Shown here piece after piece: positions 1-8,518 of a stretch of DNA of 42,798 nt (the first letter of the stretch is position 1; each line of letters begins with the position of its first letter). The notes beneath the pieces are model-generated. The model ran no database searches. It had not been told where the DNA came from and saw only the letters and a program-made list of their open reading frames with translations. Origin of the DNA: UBA6952 sp045562575 (lineage in GTDB: Bacteria; Chloroflexota; Dehalococcoidia; Lucifugimonadales; UBA6952). Location of the stretch: NCBI GenBank assembly GCA_045562575.1, contig JBJKVQ010000001.1, positions 1-42,798 of the forward strand, in the 5' to 3' direction. The translations under genes were made by a program, and so were the position numbers.

Positions 1-8
1 AAATTATT

Positions 9-695
9 ATGGGTAATATACAATCAGAAATTATACAAACAAATATAAATGGAGTCTCAGCAGAAGGATATTTAAGCAAACCTGCTAATTTGGATTCAAA
101 AGCACCGGGTATTGTAGTTATACAGGAGTGGTGGGGTCTTGATGATCATATAAAAAGTATTACTGAGAGATTTGCAGAACAAGGTTTTATTGCTATTGCA
201 CCTGATTTATTTCATGGTAGTGTCACAACAGAACCTAATGAGGCTATGAAATTAACACAAGCAATGGACCAAGCACGCGCTCGAGAAGAAATAGATGCAT
301 GTGTTGCCTATATACAAAATAGTGAAGATTCTTCTGGCAAAGTGGGTATCGTGGGTTATTGTCTAGGTGGAGGGCTTTCTATTCAGAGTGCATGTGAAAA
401 TAGCAATATTTCTGCATGTAATATTTATTATGGAGGAAATCCAGATTTAAATTCTGTACAAAATTTAAAAGCACCAGTTTTGGGTATTTATGCAGAAAAT
501 GATGAGCGTATAACTTCTACAGTTCCAGATTTAGAAAAAGCATTGAATGATAACGGAATCGTGAATGAAATAATTATATATCCTAATGTCGATCATGCAT
601 TTTTTAATGATACTAATCTACCGGTTTATAACAAAGAAGCAGCTGAATCAGCTTGGAATAAAACATTAACTTTTTTCTCTGATAATTTACGTTGA
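9..695 (+). CDS. Dienelactone hydrolase family protein
   Basis: An alpha/beta hydrolase of the dienelactone hydrolase family, 228 residues, close to the usual family length of 230-250. The family hydrolyses lactone or ester bonds, classically dienelactone in chloroaromatic breakdown; the substrate here is unknown. The nucleophile Cys118 sits in GYCLGGG, Asp165 in the NDER loop and His196 in VDHAFFND, which together give the Cys-Asp-His triad. Glu40 in the QEWWG segment matches the conserved Glu that holds the resting cysteine. There is no signal peptide, so it is probably cytoplasmic. The ATG lies 8 bases from the window edge, so the upstream signals cannot be judged and a slightly earlier start is possible. 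Confidence 0.9.
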   Translation: MGNIQSEIIQTNINGVSAEGYLSKPANLDSKAPGIVVIQEWWGLDDHIKSITERFAEQGFIAIAPDLFHGSVTTEPNEAMKLTQAMDQARAREEIDACVAYIQNSEDSSGKVGIVGYCLGGGLSIQSACENSNISACNIYYGGNPDLNSVQNLKAPVLGIYAENDERITSTVPDLEKALNDNGIVNEIIIYPNVDHAFFNDTNLPVYNKEAAESAWNKTLTFFSDNLR

Positions 696-760
696 ACTTA
701 TCAAGAGAAAAGGATACCCTAGTATCTTGTGTATAGAATTATAAGAAGGAGAGATTATCA

Positions 761-1402
761 ATGTGGGGACGGAATATTAAAATCCACAGTGACTTATCAC
801 TACTTGATATGGTTATATCTAGAGATAAGGGATCTATAAATATAGTTGTAGATTTTTTAGCTATAATTTCATTCGTAGCGGCAACAGGATTAGCAGCTCA
901 GTTTAAAGTTTATTTAAATCCTGCAGTGCCCATAACAGGGCAAACATTTATAGTACTCATGGCTGGTGCAGTTCTCGGTATGAAAAAGGGATTTATTGCT
1001 ATGAGCCTTTATGCTGTTTTAGGATGGGCAAATCATATTGGTATTCTAACTTTTTCAATGTTTGCAGGAAGTTTTTTAAGTAAAGGATATGTTATAGGAT
1101 TTATAGTTGCAGCTACTGTTATTGGTTACTTTGTTGAACAAGGATGGGCCAGAAATCCTTTCAGGTTGGCAGGTATAATGTTAATTGGTGAATTGGTTAT
1201 ATACACTTTTGGTTTATTATGGCTCGGTATATTTATCACCTCTGATCAAATATTATCAAATGAAACAACAAGACTCGGGTTAGTATATTCATGGGGAGTA
1301 GGTAACTTTTGGATAGGTGATACCATAAAATTAGTTTTAGCAGCCGGTTTAGTTCCTACCTTAACAAAATTGATTAATACAATAAAAACAAATGTTAGAT
1401 AA
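761..1402 (+). CDS. bioY: BioY-family biotin transporter S component
   Basis: Membrane substrate-binding subunit of an ECF-type biotin transporter, 213 residues with about six hydrophobic segments. The BioY pattern is visible: PITGQTF followed by LMAGAVLG in the first half, KGYVIGF in the middle, and WIGDTIKLVLAAGLVP near the C-terminus, where the family has its GD-x-IK signature. An AAGGAGAG ribosome site lies about 8 bases before the ATG. The N-terminus is about 20 residues longer than typical BioY. No ECF ATPase or T component is encoded nearby, so it either shares a remote ECF module or works alone, as some BioY proteins are reported to do. The last 11 bases overlap the next gene, which suggests co-translation. 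Confidence 0.88.
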   Translation: MWGRNIKIHSDLSLLDMVISRDKGSINIVVDFLAIISFVAATGLAAQFKVYLNPAVPITGQTFIVLMAGAVLGMKKGFIAMSLYAVLGWANHIGILTFSMFAGSFLSKGYVIGFIVAATVIGYFVEQGWARNPFRLAGIMLIGELVIYTFGLLWLGIFITSDQILSNETTRLGLVYSWGVGNFWIGDTIKLVLAAGLVPTLTKLINTIKTNVR

Positions 1403-2396
1403 AGAAGATATTTTACAAATAAGAGTTCCTATACCAGGTAGAGACCGAGGATTGAATCATACCCTAGTTTACCTTGTTAAATCCTTTGATGACTGGATAC
1501 TAATTGATACAGGGCTTGGTACAGACGAAGGTTATAATTTTTTAACACAGTCGATAACTGATTTAGGTTTTAAACCAGACGATATTAAAAATATTCTTAT
1601 TACTCATGGTCACCCTGATCATCATGGTCTTTCTGAAAGAATGAGAGAATGGACAGGTGCGAAAATTGCTATGCATCAATTAGATGCAAAATCAGAGTTT
1701 CGACGTAGAAATCGAATGGATGTTAATGATGAAACTTTTAAAATATGGAATACACTTTATGGAATTCCAATCGAACTTATGCAAAGAGAGCAAAAAGCAG
1801 TAGAAAATCATTCAAATGAAGATTATTCTCCATGGCGATCTCCAGTACCAGACACAGATATTCTGATAGAAGGAAACGAAGAATTATTTGGTAATCCTGA
1901 TATAGTCTCAATTTGGACACCAGGTCATTCTCCTGGTCATATTTGTGTTTATGATATGAAACGCAAGGTTTTGTTTTCAGGCGACCATATTCTTCCTCGT
2001 ATTACCCCGAATATTAGTATGTATCCTGGAGATGATCATAATCCTTTGGGTCAATATATTGATTCATTAACACAAGTTGAAGATTTAGAGGTTGATACAG
2101 TTTATCCTGCACATCAAGGTATATTTAATGGTTTGAAAGATCGCGTACTGGTAATGAAGCAACATCATGAAGATCGAATGCAAGAAATGTCTGATGCTAT
2201 AAATAATTCAAGTGATGGATTAACAGCTTGGGAAGTTGCTTCGAATATTCATTGGAACGTTGGTACATGGGAAAATATAGGATTTTGGACAAGGCGTATG
2301 GCTACAACTGAGACTTTATCTCACTTAGAATACATGTATACGAAAAATATAATTAAAAAAACAGAACATAAATCACAAGTAGTTTATCAGATTTAG
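1392..2396 (+). CDS. MBL-fold metallo-hydrolase with C-terminal helical domain
   Basis: Metallo-beta-lactamase fold hydrolase of 334 residues. The metal-binding HxHxDH motif is THGHPDHHG at residues 71-79. The later ligands are a His in TPGHSPGH, the Asp of SGDH, and a His in YPAHQG. The last roughly 90 residues resemble the winged-helix tail of LACTB2-like members (AWEVASNIHW...). The reaction could be thioester or phosphodiester hydrolysis; the sequence does not settle this. The ATG lies inside the end of bioY, an 11-base overlap in another frame, and no independent Shine-Dalgarno site is obvious, so translation is probably coupled to bioY. A link to biotin is not implied by the fold. Confidence 0.85.
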   Translation: MLDKEDILQIRVPIPGRDRGLNHTLVYLVKSFDDWILIDTGLGTDEGYNFLTQSITDLGFKPDDIKNILITHGHPDHHGLSERMREWTGAKIAMHQLDAKSEFRRRNRMDVNDETFKIWNTLYGIPIELMQREQKAVENHSNEDYSPWRSPVPDTDILIEGNEELFGNPDIVSIWTPGHSPGHICVYDMKRKVLFSGDHILPRITPNISMYPGDDHNPLGQYIDSLTQVEDLEVDTVYPAHQGIFNGLKDRVLVMKQHHEDRMQEMSDAINNSSDGLTAWEVASNIHWNVGTWENIGFWTRRMATTETLSHLEYMYTKNIIKKTEHKSQVVYQI

Positions 2397-2426
2397 TTAT
2401 TAGGTCCATGAAAAGTTGATGATTTT

Positions 2427-2810
2427 TTATTTTTCTATGCTGTTATTTGTTTCATTCAATTTTCTTTGACTACTATATCCACCTATAATTGCACCCAGAA
2501 GAGAAAGCCCAAGTATATAAATAAATAAAATAGAGGTTATCATTATTCCTCCAAGAGAAAAATCATCAGGTATAATAGAAAGTGATTGACCAAACACTAC
2601 TACAGCAAGAATAAAATATAAAAATACTGTGGTTGTAATTCCGAGAGATATGAGCATGGCTTTTAGTGGATCACATTTAGTCATTGTACCTGCAATTAGA
2701 CCACCAATAAATGGTCCAATTGGTCCAGTAAAAAAATGAATAATTGGGGGTAAAATTGATATAAAAGGGATCAAAGAACCTATAATTATTGCTTGTAAAA
2801 ATCTCAACAT
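2427..2810 (-). CDS. Small hydrophobic membrane protein (unknown)
   Basis: A 127-residue protein with about four hydrophobic segments and glycine-rich turns (FTGPIGPFIGGLIAGT near residues 30-45, LLGAIIGGYSS near the end). It resembles small DUF5518-like integral membrane proteins only loosely, and no function is assigned. I chose the ATG at 2810 rather than the in-frame TTG at 2831. A good promoter (TTACAA, 16 bases, TATAAT) ends 6 bases before this ATG, which fits a leaderless transcript, and there is no Shine-Dalgarno site for either start. It is convergent with the MBL hydrolase and divergent from the L-2-hydroxyglutarate oxidase gene. Confidence 0.65.
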   Translation of the reverse strand: MLRFLQAIIIGSLIPFISILPPIIHFFTGPIGPFIGGLIAGTMTKCDPLKAMLISLGITTTVFLYFILAVVVFGQSLSIIPDDFSLGGIMITSILFIYILGLSLLGAIIGGYSSQRKLNETNNSIEK

Positions 2811-2816
2811 AGAGCA

Positions 2817-2844
2817 ATTATACAATAGCAATATGTAATTGTAA
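2817..2844 (-). promoter_or_regulatory. Sigma-70-like promoter giving a leaderless start
   Basis: On the minus strand: -35 TTACAA at 2844-2839, a 16-base spacer, and -10 TATAAT at 2822-2817. The ATG at 2810 begins 6 bases after the -10 box, where transcription is expected to start, so the mRNA should have essentially no 5' leader. Confidence 0.55.
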
Positions 2845-2897
2845 GTGGTATTTATATGTTATCCTTTTTATAAATTTTGATCACATTGGGGTGAATT

Positions 2898-4106
2898 ATG
2901 TCAGAACAATATGATATCGCTATTATTGGTGGCGGAATATTAGGACTAGCAACTGCGATGACCATTACAAAAAATCATCCAACTCAAAAAGTTGTATTAG
3001 TTGAAAAAGAAGATACATTAGCTAAGCATCAAACTGGGCATAATAGTGGTGTTATTCATGCAGGTTTATACTATCGACCTGGTTCTCAGAAAGCCTCTTT
3101 TTGTGTTGATGGCGCAAGGAATATGCGAGAATTTTGTGATGAACACAATATAAAATATGATCTAGTTGGTAAAGTTGTTGTTGCTACTAATGAAGAAGAA
3201 ATTCCTCGACTTGAAAACCTTTTTGAACGAGGTAGTGCAAATGGAGTAGAAGGTTTAACAATGATTGGTCCTGAACGCTTGAAAGAAATTGAACCACATG
3301 CTTCAGGAGTACAAGCTATTCATTCCCCTAATACTGGCATAGTTGACTACATCCAAGTCTCACAAGCATATGCAACTGAATTCCAAGAGGCTGGTGGTGA
3401 TCTTTTTACAAATTCTGAAGTTGTAAAAATAAATGAGGATCAAAATGGTTATGTATTAACTACAACTTCTGGTGAATACAAAGCTAAATATTTGATTAAT
3501 TGTGCTGGTTTATATGCAGACAAGATTGTTCGAATGATAGGTGAAAAATCAAATATAAAGATTATTCCATTTCGCGGTGAGTATTTTGAATTAACAGAAG
3601 AATCTCATCATTTAGTCAATGGTTTGATTTATCCTGTTCCTGATCCTAAATTTCCTTTTTTGGGAGTACATTACACAAGGTTGATCAATGGTGGAGTTGA
3701 AGCTGGACCTAATGCTGTTTTAGCATTTGCTAAAGAGGGCTATACATTTAGTACCATAAACCCTAAGGAATTTCTCGGAACTCTATCATTCAGTGGATTT
3801 TGGATTATGGCTGCAAAATATTGGAAGACTGGAATGTCGGAAATGTATCGGTCATTGAGTAAAAAATCATTTACTCGTTCTCTTCAAAAACTTGTTCCAG
3901 AAATTCAAGAACAAAACCTGGTTTCTACCGAAGCAGGAGTAAGAGCACAGGCAGTAGATTCTACGGGATTCCTTTTAGATGATTTTAGTATTATACAAAC
4001 TGCTCGTGGAATTCATGTTCAGAATGCTCCTTCTCCAGCAGCTACATCATCACTTTCTATAGGAAAATATGTTGCTGATATGGCCGAATCTTCATTTAGT
4101 TTATAG
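2898..4106 (+). CDS. lhgO: L-2-hydroxyglutarate oxidase (FAD-dependent)
   Basis: Oxidises L-2-hydroxyglutarate to 2-oxoglutarate, passing electrons to the membrane quinone pool or to oxygen. The protein has 402 residues, a normal LhgO length. The FAD Rossmann motif GGGILG lies at residues 11-16 with a Glu (VEKE) at the end of beta-2. The family segment GHNSGVIHAGLYYRPGS lies near residues 48-64, and the C-terminal FAD-contact run NAPSPAATSSLSIGKYVADM follows the DAO fold. A GGGGTGA ribosome site precedes the ATG. The enzyme scavenges a side product of malate dehydrogenase and other enzymes. It is followed by a luciferase-like oxidoreductase gene 22 bases downstream. Confidence 0.9.
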   Translation: MSEQYDIAIIGGGILGLATAMTITKNHPTQKVVLVEKEDTLAKHQTGHNSGVIHAGLYYRPGSQKASFCVDGARNMREFCDEHNIKYDLVGKVVVATNEEEIPRLENLFERGSANGVEGLTMIGPERLKEIEPHASGVQAIHSPNTGIVDYIQVSQAYATEFQEAGGDLFTNSEVVKINEDQNGYVLTTTSGEYKAKYLINCAGLYADKIVRMIGEKSNIKIIPFRGEYFELTEESHHLVNGLIYPVPDPKFPFLGVHYTRLINGGVEAGPNAVLAFAKEGYTFSTINPKEFLGTLSFSGFWIMAAKYWKTGMSEMYRSLSKKSFTRSLQKLVPEIQEQNLVSTEAGVRAQAVDSTGFLLDDFSIIQTARGIHVQNAPSPAATSSLSIGKYVADMAESSFSL

Positions 4107-4128
4107 TTTTTTTGTTTAAGAGGGGAAA

Positions 4129-5121
4129 ATGGATAATAAAATAAGGATAGGAATAGGAGTTGGTGGTTGGCCTTTTCCTACATATCATTCTACAGAATTT
4201 TTTGAATTTGTTAATCTATGTGAAGAAGTGGGCATAGATTCTCTTTGGTTTAGTGATCGGTTAAGTGGAAATGAGAATACTTTAGATCCTATTGTAGCTA
4301 TTTCTGCTTTATGTGGTATGACAAAAAAAATGAAATTTGGCACCAGTGCTTTAATTTTACCCCTAAGACAACCGTCTATTTTAGCTAAGCAATTAGCAAC
4401 GTTGGATTTTCTTTCAAATGGACGATTGCTAATTGTAATTGGTCTTGGTCAGGATCAACAAAAAGAATTTGACTTAGCTGGTGTTGTCAAGAAGCATCGT
4501 GGTCGAATTACTGATGAATCCATAGATGTTATGAGAACCTTATGGTCAGGGGAAAAGTGTGGATTTGATGGTGAATTTTTTTCTTTTAAAGATGTGACTC
4601 TTCGTCCAAATCCTGTTCAATCCCCTTATCCTCCAATATGGATTGGTGGTAGAAGTTGGGCTGCCTTAGATAGAGTTGCTCGAAAAGGCGATGGATGGCT
4701 TCCATCTGCTACAACTCCAATAGAATGTTCTTCAGGTATACAGTATATAAAATCAAGAATGGATGAAGTAGGTAATGAAATTCCTGATGATCATTATGGT
4801 ACCTTTATTCCTTTTCATATTAACCCTGATAAACAAAAAGCAGAAAAGAGCTTTTCCCAATATTTCATATCGCGGAGAAATGATATAACTCCTGATCAAT
4901 ATTGTGCTGCAGGTACTGCTGACGATGTATTACAAATGATTAATAATTATATCAATGTAGGAGTTTCAAAGTTTGTCATGCGGCCGGTTGCGAGTGCACA
5001 AGAATGGAATAAGCAAATAGAATTATTAGGTTCTGAAGTTTTACCACGTATACAAACCCCATTCTCAATCACAGAACTGCAAGAACGAGCAGGAGAAACG
5101 CTTTTGGGTAAACTTAATTAA
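4129..5121 (+). CDS. LLM-class flavin-dependent oxidoreductase
   Basis: Luciferase-like TIM-barrel oxidoreductase of 330 residues. The N-terminus IGIGVGG, the segment EEVGIDSLWFSDRL near residues 32-45, FGTSALILPLRQP and the later NPVQSPYPPIWIGGRS are typical of the class. These enzymes use FMNH2 or coenzyme F420H2, and the TIGR03619-like pattern leaves F420 possible; the sequence alone does not choose. The substrate is unknown. An AGGGGA ribosome site sits just before the ATG. The stop overlaps the stop end of the convergent MFS gene by 4 bases, so the two transcripts must run into each other. Confidence 0.85.
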   Translation: MDNKIRIGIGVGGWPFPTYHSTEFFEFVNLCEEVGIDSLWFSDRLSGNENTLDPIVAISALCGMTKKMKFGTSALILPLRQPSILAKQLATLDFLSNGRLLIVIGLGQDQQKEFDLAGVVKKHRGRITDESIDVMRTLWSGEKCGFDGEFFSFKDVTLRPNPVQSPYPPIWIGGRSWAALDRVARKGDGWLPSATTPIECSSGIQYIKSRMDEVGNEIPDDHYGTFIPFHINPDKQKAEKSFSQYFISRRNDITPDQYCAAGTADDVLQMINNYINVGVSKFVMRPVASAQEWNKQIELLGSEVLPRIQTPFSITELQERAGETLLGKLN

Positions 5122-6323
5122 CTTGAAGGTTTTGAAACAGTCCAATTGCCCATAAAGGCAAGTAACCCAGCAAACACTCCGACTGCAGATGCTAACATGA
5201 ATGCATATTGTATATTTGTATCAGCTAAAATACCTGCAAGAGATGGTATAAAACTAGAGAATATCGTCACTGCAGCAAATACTAATGCAACGGTTGTTCC
5301 TTGAATATTTGAATCGACTAGGTCAGTAGCTGAGACAACTAATATTGCCATCATAGGGAATAAGAAAATCCCCATTATAATTATCACAATAGTAAATAAA
5401 ACTATATTGGATGTAAGAAGACACATATAGCTAATTCCTAATATCGTTAGGGAAGGTGCTAGAATTAGTTTTCTGTTGTATTTATCAGATAAATACCCCA
5501 TTATAGGCTGTGATATTATACCACCTACATTTGCAAGAGTTATATAAACTCCATATCTAAATGGAGAAAAACCCAAACTTTCATCCATGTATATGGGTAG
5601 AAAGGTCAACATTGTTCCTTGTCCTCCAGCAAACCCAGCCGCGATTAATAAAACAATAAGAAGTTTCTTATTTTTAAATAGTCCACCAACACCAGATAGA
5701 AATTTTGCAAAGGTTAAGTTTTCAGCTGTTTGTTGTTGTGGAATATTTTTTAACAGCAAATACATTAAGATTCCAAAAATTATTGCTGGCACTATACTTA
5801 TTTGTAAAATATTACTCCAAATTAATGGAGTATATTTTAATAATGCACCAACCAAAATTGGGGCTGCCGTTTCTCCGATACTTCCACCAGTTCCATGTAA
5901 AGAAACAGCAAAACCACGTCTGTCTGCAAAATTTCTCGAAAGAGAAGCTATTGCAGCGGGATGATAAAAAGATATCACTACACTAAAAAGTCCTGAAAAT
6001 ATTAAGGCAATAAAAAAAGTGTTCGATATTCCTAAGAAAAAAGCGAATATACCTAAAACTATAATTGTTAAAGAAAGTATTAATGCAACTTTTTGAGGAT
6101 ATTTGTCTCCGACATAACCTGCAGGAATATTTGCAATACCACCAGCAAATTGTCTTGTTGAAGACATGAAGCCTATTTGGCTATTAGTTAATGACAAGCC
6201 TTCTTTAATTCCAGGTAGTAGAATAAAAAACGCTGCGTTGAACATATGTTTCAAACCATGACCAGCTAGTATGGTTATAAGCAGTCGTTGCTTTTGTTCT
6301 TTAGATATAGATATTTCGTTCAT
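5118..6323 (-). CDS. MFS transporter
   Basis: Major facilitator with 401 residues and about 12 hydrophobic segments. The loop 2-3 motif is GYVGDKYPQK near residues 73-82, repeated in the second half as GYLSDKYNRK near residue 276. HGTGGSIGETAAP in the first half resembles members of the fosmidomycin-resistance-like and sugar-phosphate-like groups. The substrate cannot be read from the sequence. It starts 9 bases after the stop of the luciferase-like gene at 6333-7493 and has no clear ribosome site, so it is probably translated as the second gene of that operon. The monooxygenase neighbour suggests uptake or export of an organic substrate or product, which is an inference. Confidence 0.85.
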   Translation of the reverse strand: MNEISISKEQKQRLLITILAGHGLKHMFNAAFFILLPGIKEGLSLTNSQIGFMSSTRQFAGGIANIPAGYVGDKYPQKVALILSLTIIVLGIFAFFLGISNTFFIALIFSGLFSVVISFYHPAAIASLSRNFADRRGFAVSLHGTGGSIGETAAPILVGALLKYTPLIWSNILQISIVPAIIFGILMYLLLKNIPQQQTAENLTFAKFLSGVGGLFKNKKLLIVLLIAAGFAGGQGTMLTFLPIYMDESLGFSPFRYGVYITLANVGGIISQPIMGYLSDKYNRKLILAPSLTILGISYMCLLTSNIVLFTIVIIIMGIFLFPMMAILVVSATDLVDSNIQGTTVALVFAAVTIFSSFIPSLAGILADTNIQYAFMLASAVGVFAGLLAFMGNWTVSKPSS

Positions 6324-6332
6324 ATGCGCAGG

Positions 6333-7493
6333 TTAGGTTTTATTTTGGTAATCGGATTTTGCTTTTTCTAAAGCTTCTGTTCTCATTTTTTGTAGTTCTT
6401 CAGATTTATCACGAGACCATTGCATAGAATTATTGAGAGCTTTTACTGAACCTTGAAATTGAGGCATAACGTATCTTGCAAGTAATTCATAGCTATGAAA
6501 AACTTGCTCTTTAGTTCCCCATTCTGTAGCTTGAATCATAATTCCACCAAATCCACCACTCTCTTGATCAAGGCGATTAATTGTATCAATCAAATCATCG
6601 GGTGTGCCTACACACCAGGCTCCTCTTTCAACCATTGTGTCAATAATTTTATCTGCACTATCATCTACTGTAGATGGATGACCTAATGTTTTCTCAAAGT
6701 ATTCCCTTTGATATCTTCCTGCATGTTCACGTGCTTGAGCAAATGCTTCTTTTTTTGTGTCCGCTAAAAAGACGTGAAGAACTAAACGCCACTCTTTTCT
6801 ATTTACTGTTTTATTATGTTCTGCAGCAGTTTCTTCCGCAATTTTCCAGAAATCGTTTAAATTAGTAGCAATACTACCACCACGTGGAATACTTACTGAT
6901 AAGACTCCTAAACCATATTTACCGGCAGCAATCATACCAGAAGGTGATTGAGCAGCTGCTACAGCAACCTCAAATCTTGGTTGAGTATAAGGTCTCATTT
7001 GTAATTGACCCTCGTTTAGAGAAAACCAGTCCGTTTGGCATGTAACAGGTTCTTCTGACTCAAGTAATTGCATTATTACATTTAATGATTCATCCATTCG
7101 TGGTCTTTGTGTCGTAGGATCTATACCTAGCATATAGGCATCTGTAACAAGAGCCCCAGGTCCCACTCCTAACATAGTTCTTCCTTTAGTCAAGTGATCT
7201 AACATAACCATTCTATCTGCAACTATTAAAGGATGATGATAAGGAAGACTTGTAACTCCAGTTCCTAATCTAATATGTTTTGTTCTTTCTGCAGCTGCAG
7301 CAATAAACACTTCTGGAGATGCTATTATTTCCCATCCTGCACTATGATGTTCACCAATCCATGCTTCGTCATATCCAAGGTGATCTAAGTATTCAATAAG
7401 TTCTAAATCTCTTTGCAATGATAGAGTGGGGTTTTCATCTTTCCAATGAAATGGAGCAAGAAATATGCCAAATTTCATTCGATCAGGTAACAT
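6333..7493 (-). CDS. LLM-class flavin-dependent monooxygenase (limonene monooxygenase-like)
   Basis: Luciferase-family FMN-dependent monooxygenase of 386 residues. Typical segments are KFGIFLAPFHW at the N-terminus, LGYDEAWIGEHHSAGW near residues 38-53, IRLGTGVTSLPYHHP near 75-89, and GVGPGALVTDAYMLG near 111-125. The pattern recalls limonene 1,2-monooxygenase and alkanal monooxygenases, which need reduced FMN from a separate reductase; none is encoded nearby. A GAGGAG ribosome site 8 bases before the ATG at 7493 supports this start over the ATG five codons later. It is the first gene of a probable two-gene operon with the MFS carrier. The actual substrate is unknown. Confidence 0.87.
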   Translation of the reverse strand: MLPDRMKFGIFLAPFHWKDENPTLSLQRDLELIEYLDHLGYDEAWIGEHHSAGWEIIASPEVFIAAAAERTKHIRLGTGVTSLPYHHPLIVADRMVMLDHLTKGRTMLGVGPGALVTDAYMLGIDPTTQRPRMDESLNVIMQLLESEEPVTCQTDWFSLNEGQLQMRPYTQPRFEVAVAAAQSPSGMIAAGKYGLGVLSVSIPRGGSIATNLNDFWKIAEETAAEHNKTVNRKEWRLVLHVFLADTKKEAFAQAREHAGRYQREYFEKTLGHPSTVDDSADKIIDTMVERGAWCVGTPDDLIDTINRLDQESGGFGGIMIQATEWGTKEQVFHSYELLARYVMPQFQGSVKALNNSMQWSRDKSEELQKMRTEALEKAKSDYQNKT

Positions 7494-7579
7494 TGTTTTC
7501 TCCTCACTCGTTTTAAGGATTCGGTAATTAATTATGAAAGTCTAACACGCTATTATAATAGGTACAATATAAAAAGAAC

Positions 7580-7608
7580 TTGCTCTGGTAAATTGCTAAT
7601 GGTATTCT
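7580..7608 (+). promoter_or_regulatory. Probable promoter of the tRNA-Pro gene
   Basis: TTGCTC at 7580-7585, a 17-base spacer and TATTCT at 7603-7608 place the start near 7615, a few bases before the mature tRNA 5' end. Both boxes are imperfect. Confidence 0.4.
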
Positions 7609-7621
7609 TTTCCTTTATCAT

Positions 7622-7695
<74 letters not shown>

Positions 7696-7731
7696 GGTTG
7701 TTTTTCAAAGATACCTTAAGTGGGAGAAATT

Positions 7732-8502
7732 GTGTCAGAAAGAAGAAAATTTACATCTATAGATGTTTCTAAAAATAACAACACTACAACTATAGTTCTA
7801 GATTCCAGTGTATTTTCCACATTAGATTATAAAAGTGCATGTTCAGAATTTGAAGAAATTTGTACTGAAATTAATCAAGATGATCAAACACATGTCGTGG
7901 TTCTAATTATAGAAAACACAAACAAATCATATTCTTTGAAGAGTATTAATTTTGACACAGTCGCATCTATTGAAGAGTATAGAATTGCATCCAAAATAGA
8001 TAAGATTCAATGTCCTATAATCGTAGTAATGAAAGGGTACATATTTGATAATCTCTTAGAAATAGCACTAAGTGGCGATATTAGAGTTTGTACAATTGAT
8101 AGTGTATTTGGTCTAAAACAAATTAATAATGGGTTTTTACCTTGGGATGGAGCAACCCAAAGACTACCTAGAATAATTGGCAAATCTAAATCAGTAGAAA
8201 TGATGTTATCAGGTGAGGTTGTAACATCTGAACAAGCTACCAATCTAGGATTGGTTAATTATATGGTTTCACAATCTGAAATTGAAAAATATATAGCACA
8301 ATTAGTAGTTAAATTAGAATCTCTTGCACCGATTGCATTAAGATATGTAAAAGAAGCTGTCAAAGAGGGTCTAGATATGAACTTAAGACAAGGATTTTTG
8401 TTTGAATCTGATTTAAGTATATTACTTCATTCTACTAAAGATAGAGAAATAGGATTAGATAGTTTTAAAACAAAAGAGCCTCCAAATTTTATTGGTGAAT
8501 GA
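7732..8502 (+). CDS. Divergent crotonase-fold protein with altered active site
   Basis: An enoyl-CoA hydratase/isomerase-fold protein of 256 residues, recognisable from SGDIRVCTIDSVFGL, LPWDGATQRLPRIIGKS, MMLSGEVVTSEQATNLGLV and APIALRYVKEAVKEGL. The active site is unusual. The AGAD oxyanion segment is replaced by KSYSLKSINFD, and the GGG oxyanion turn reads DNL in KGYIFDNLLEIA. Glu of the rat E144 position is kept, but the E164 position (usually PE) is Gln. It may bind CoA esters without hydrating them, or catalyse another reaction. I chose the GTG at 7732 over the in-frame GTG at 7720 because a GGGAG ribosome site lies between them. It is followed 16 bases later by a PHP hydrolase gene. Confidence 0.8.
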   Translation: MSERRKFTSIDVSKNNNTTTIVLDSSVFSTLDYKSACSEFEEICTEINQDDQTHVVVLIIENTNKSYSLKSINFDTVASIEEYRIASKIDKIQCPIIVVMKGYIFDNLLEIALSGDIRVCTIDSVFGLKQINNGFLPWDGATQRLPRIIGKSKSVEMMLSGEVVTSEQATNLGLVNYMVSQSEIEKYIAQLVVKLESLAPIALRYVKEAVKEGLDMNLRQGFLFESDLSILLHSTKDREIGLDSFKTKEPPNFIGE

Positions 8503-8518
8503 AGGAAATAGTTAATAT

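Noticed and set aside
706..731. Hairpin AAGGATAC/GTATCTT between the dienelactone hydrolase and bioY genes
   Set aside because: The stem has a one-base bulge and only about seven pairs, and no T run follows. It is too weak to call as a terminator, and it does not match a biotin-repressor site as I know it.
5587..5986. Two overlapping plus-strand frames of about 93-125 codons
   Set aside because: Both are antisense to the MFS gene at 5118-6323, and neither has a ribosome site or a protein-like domain.
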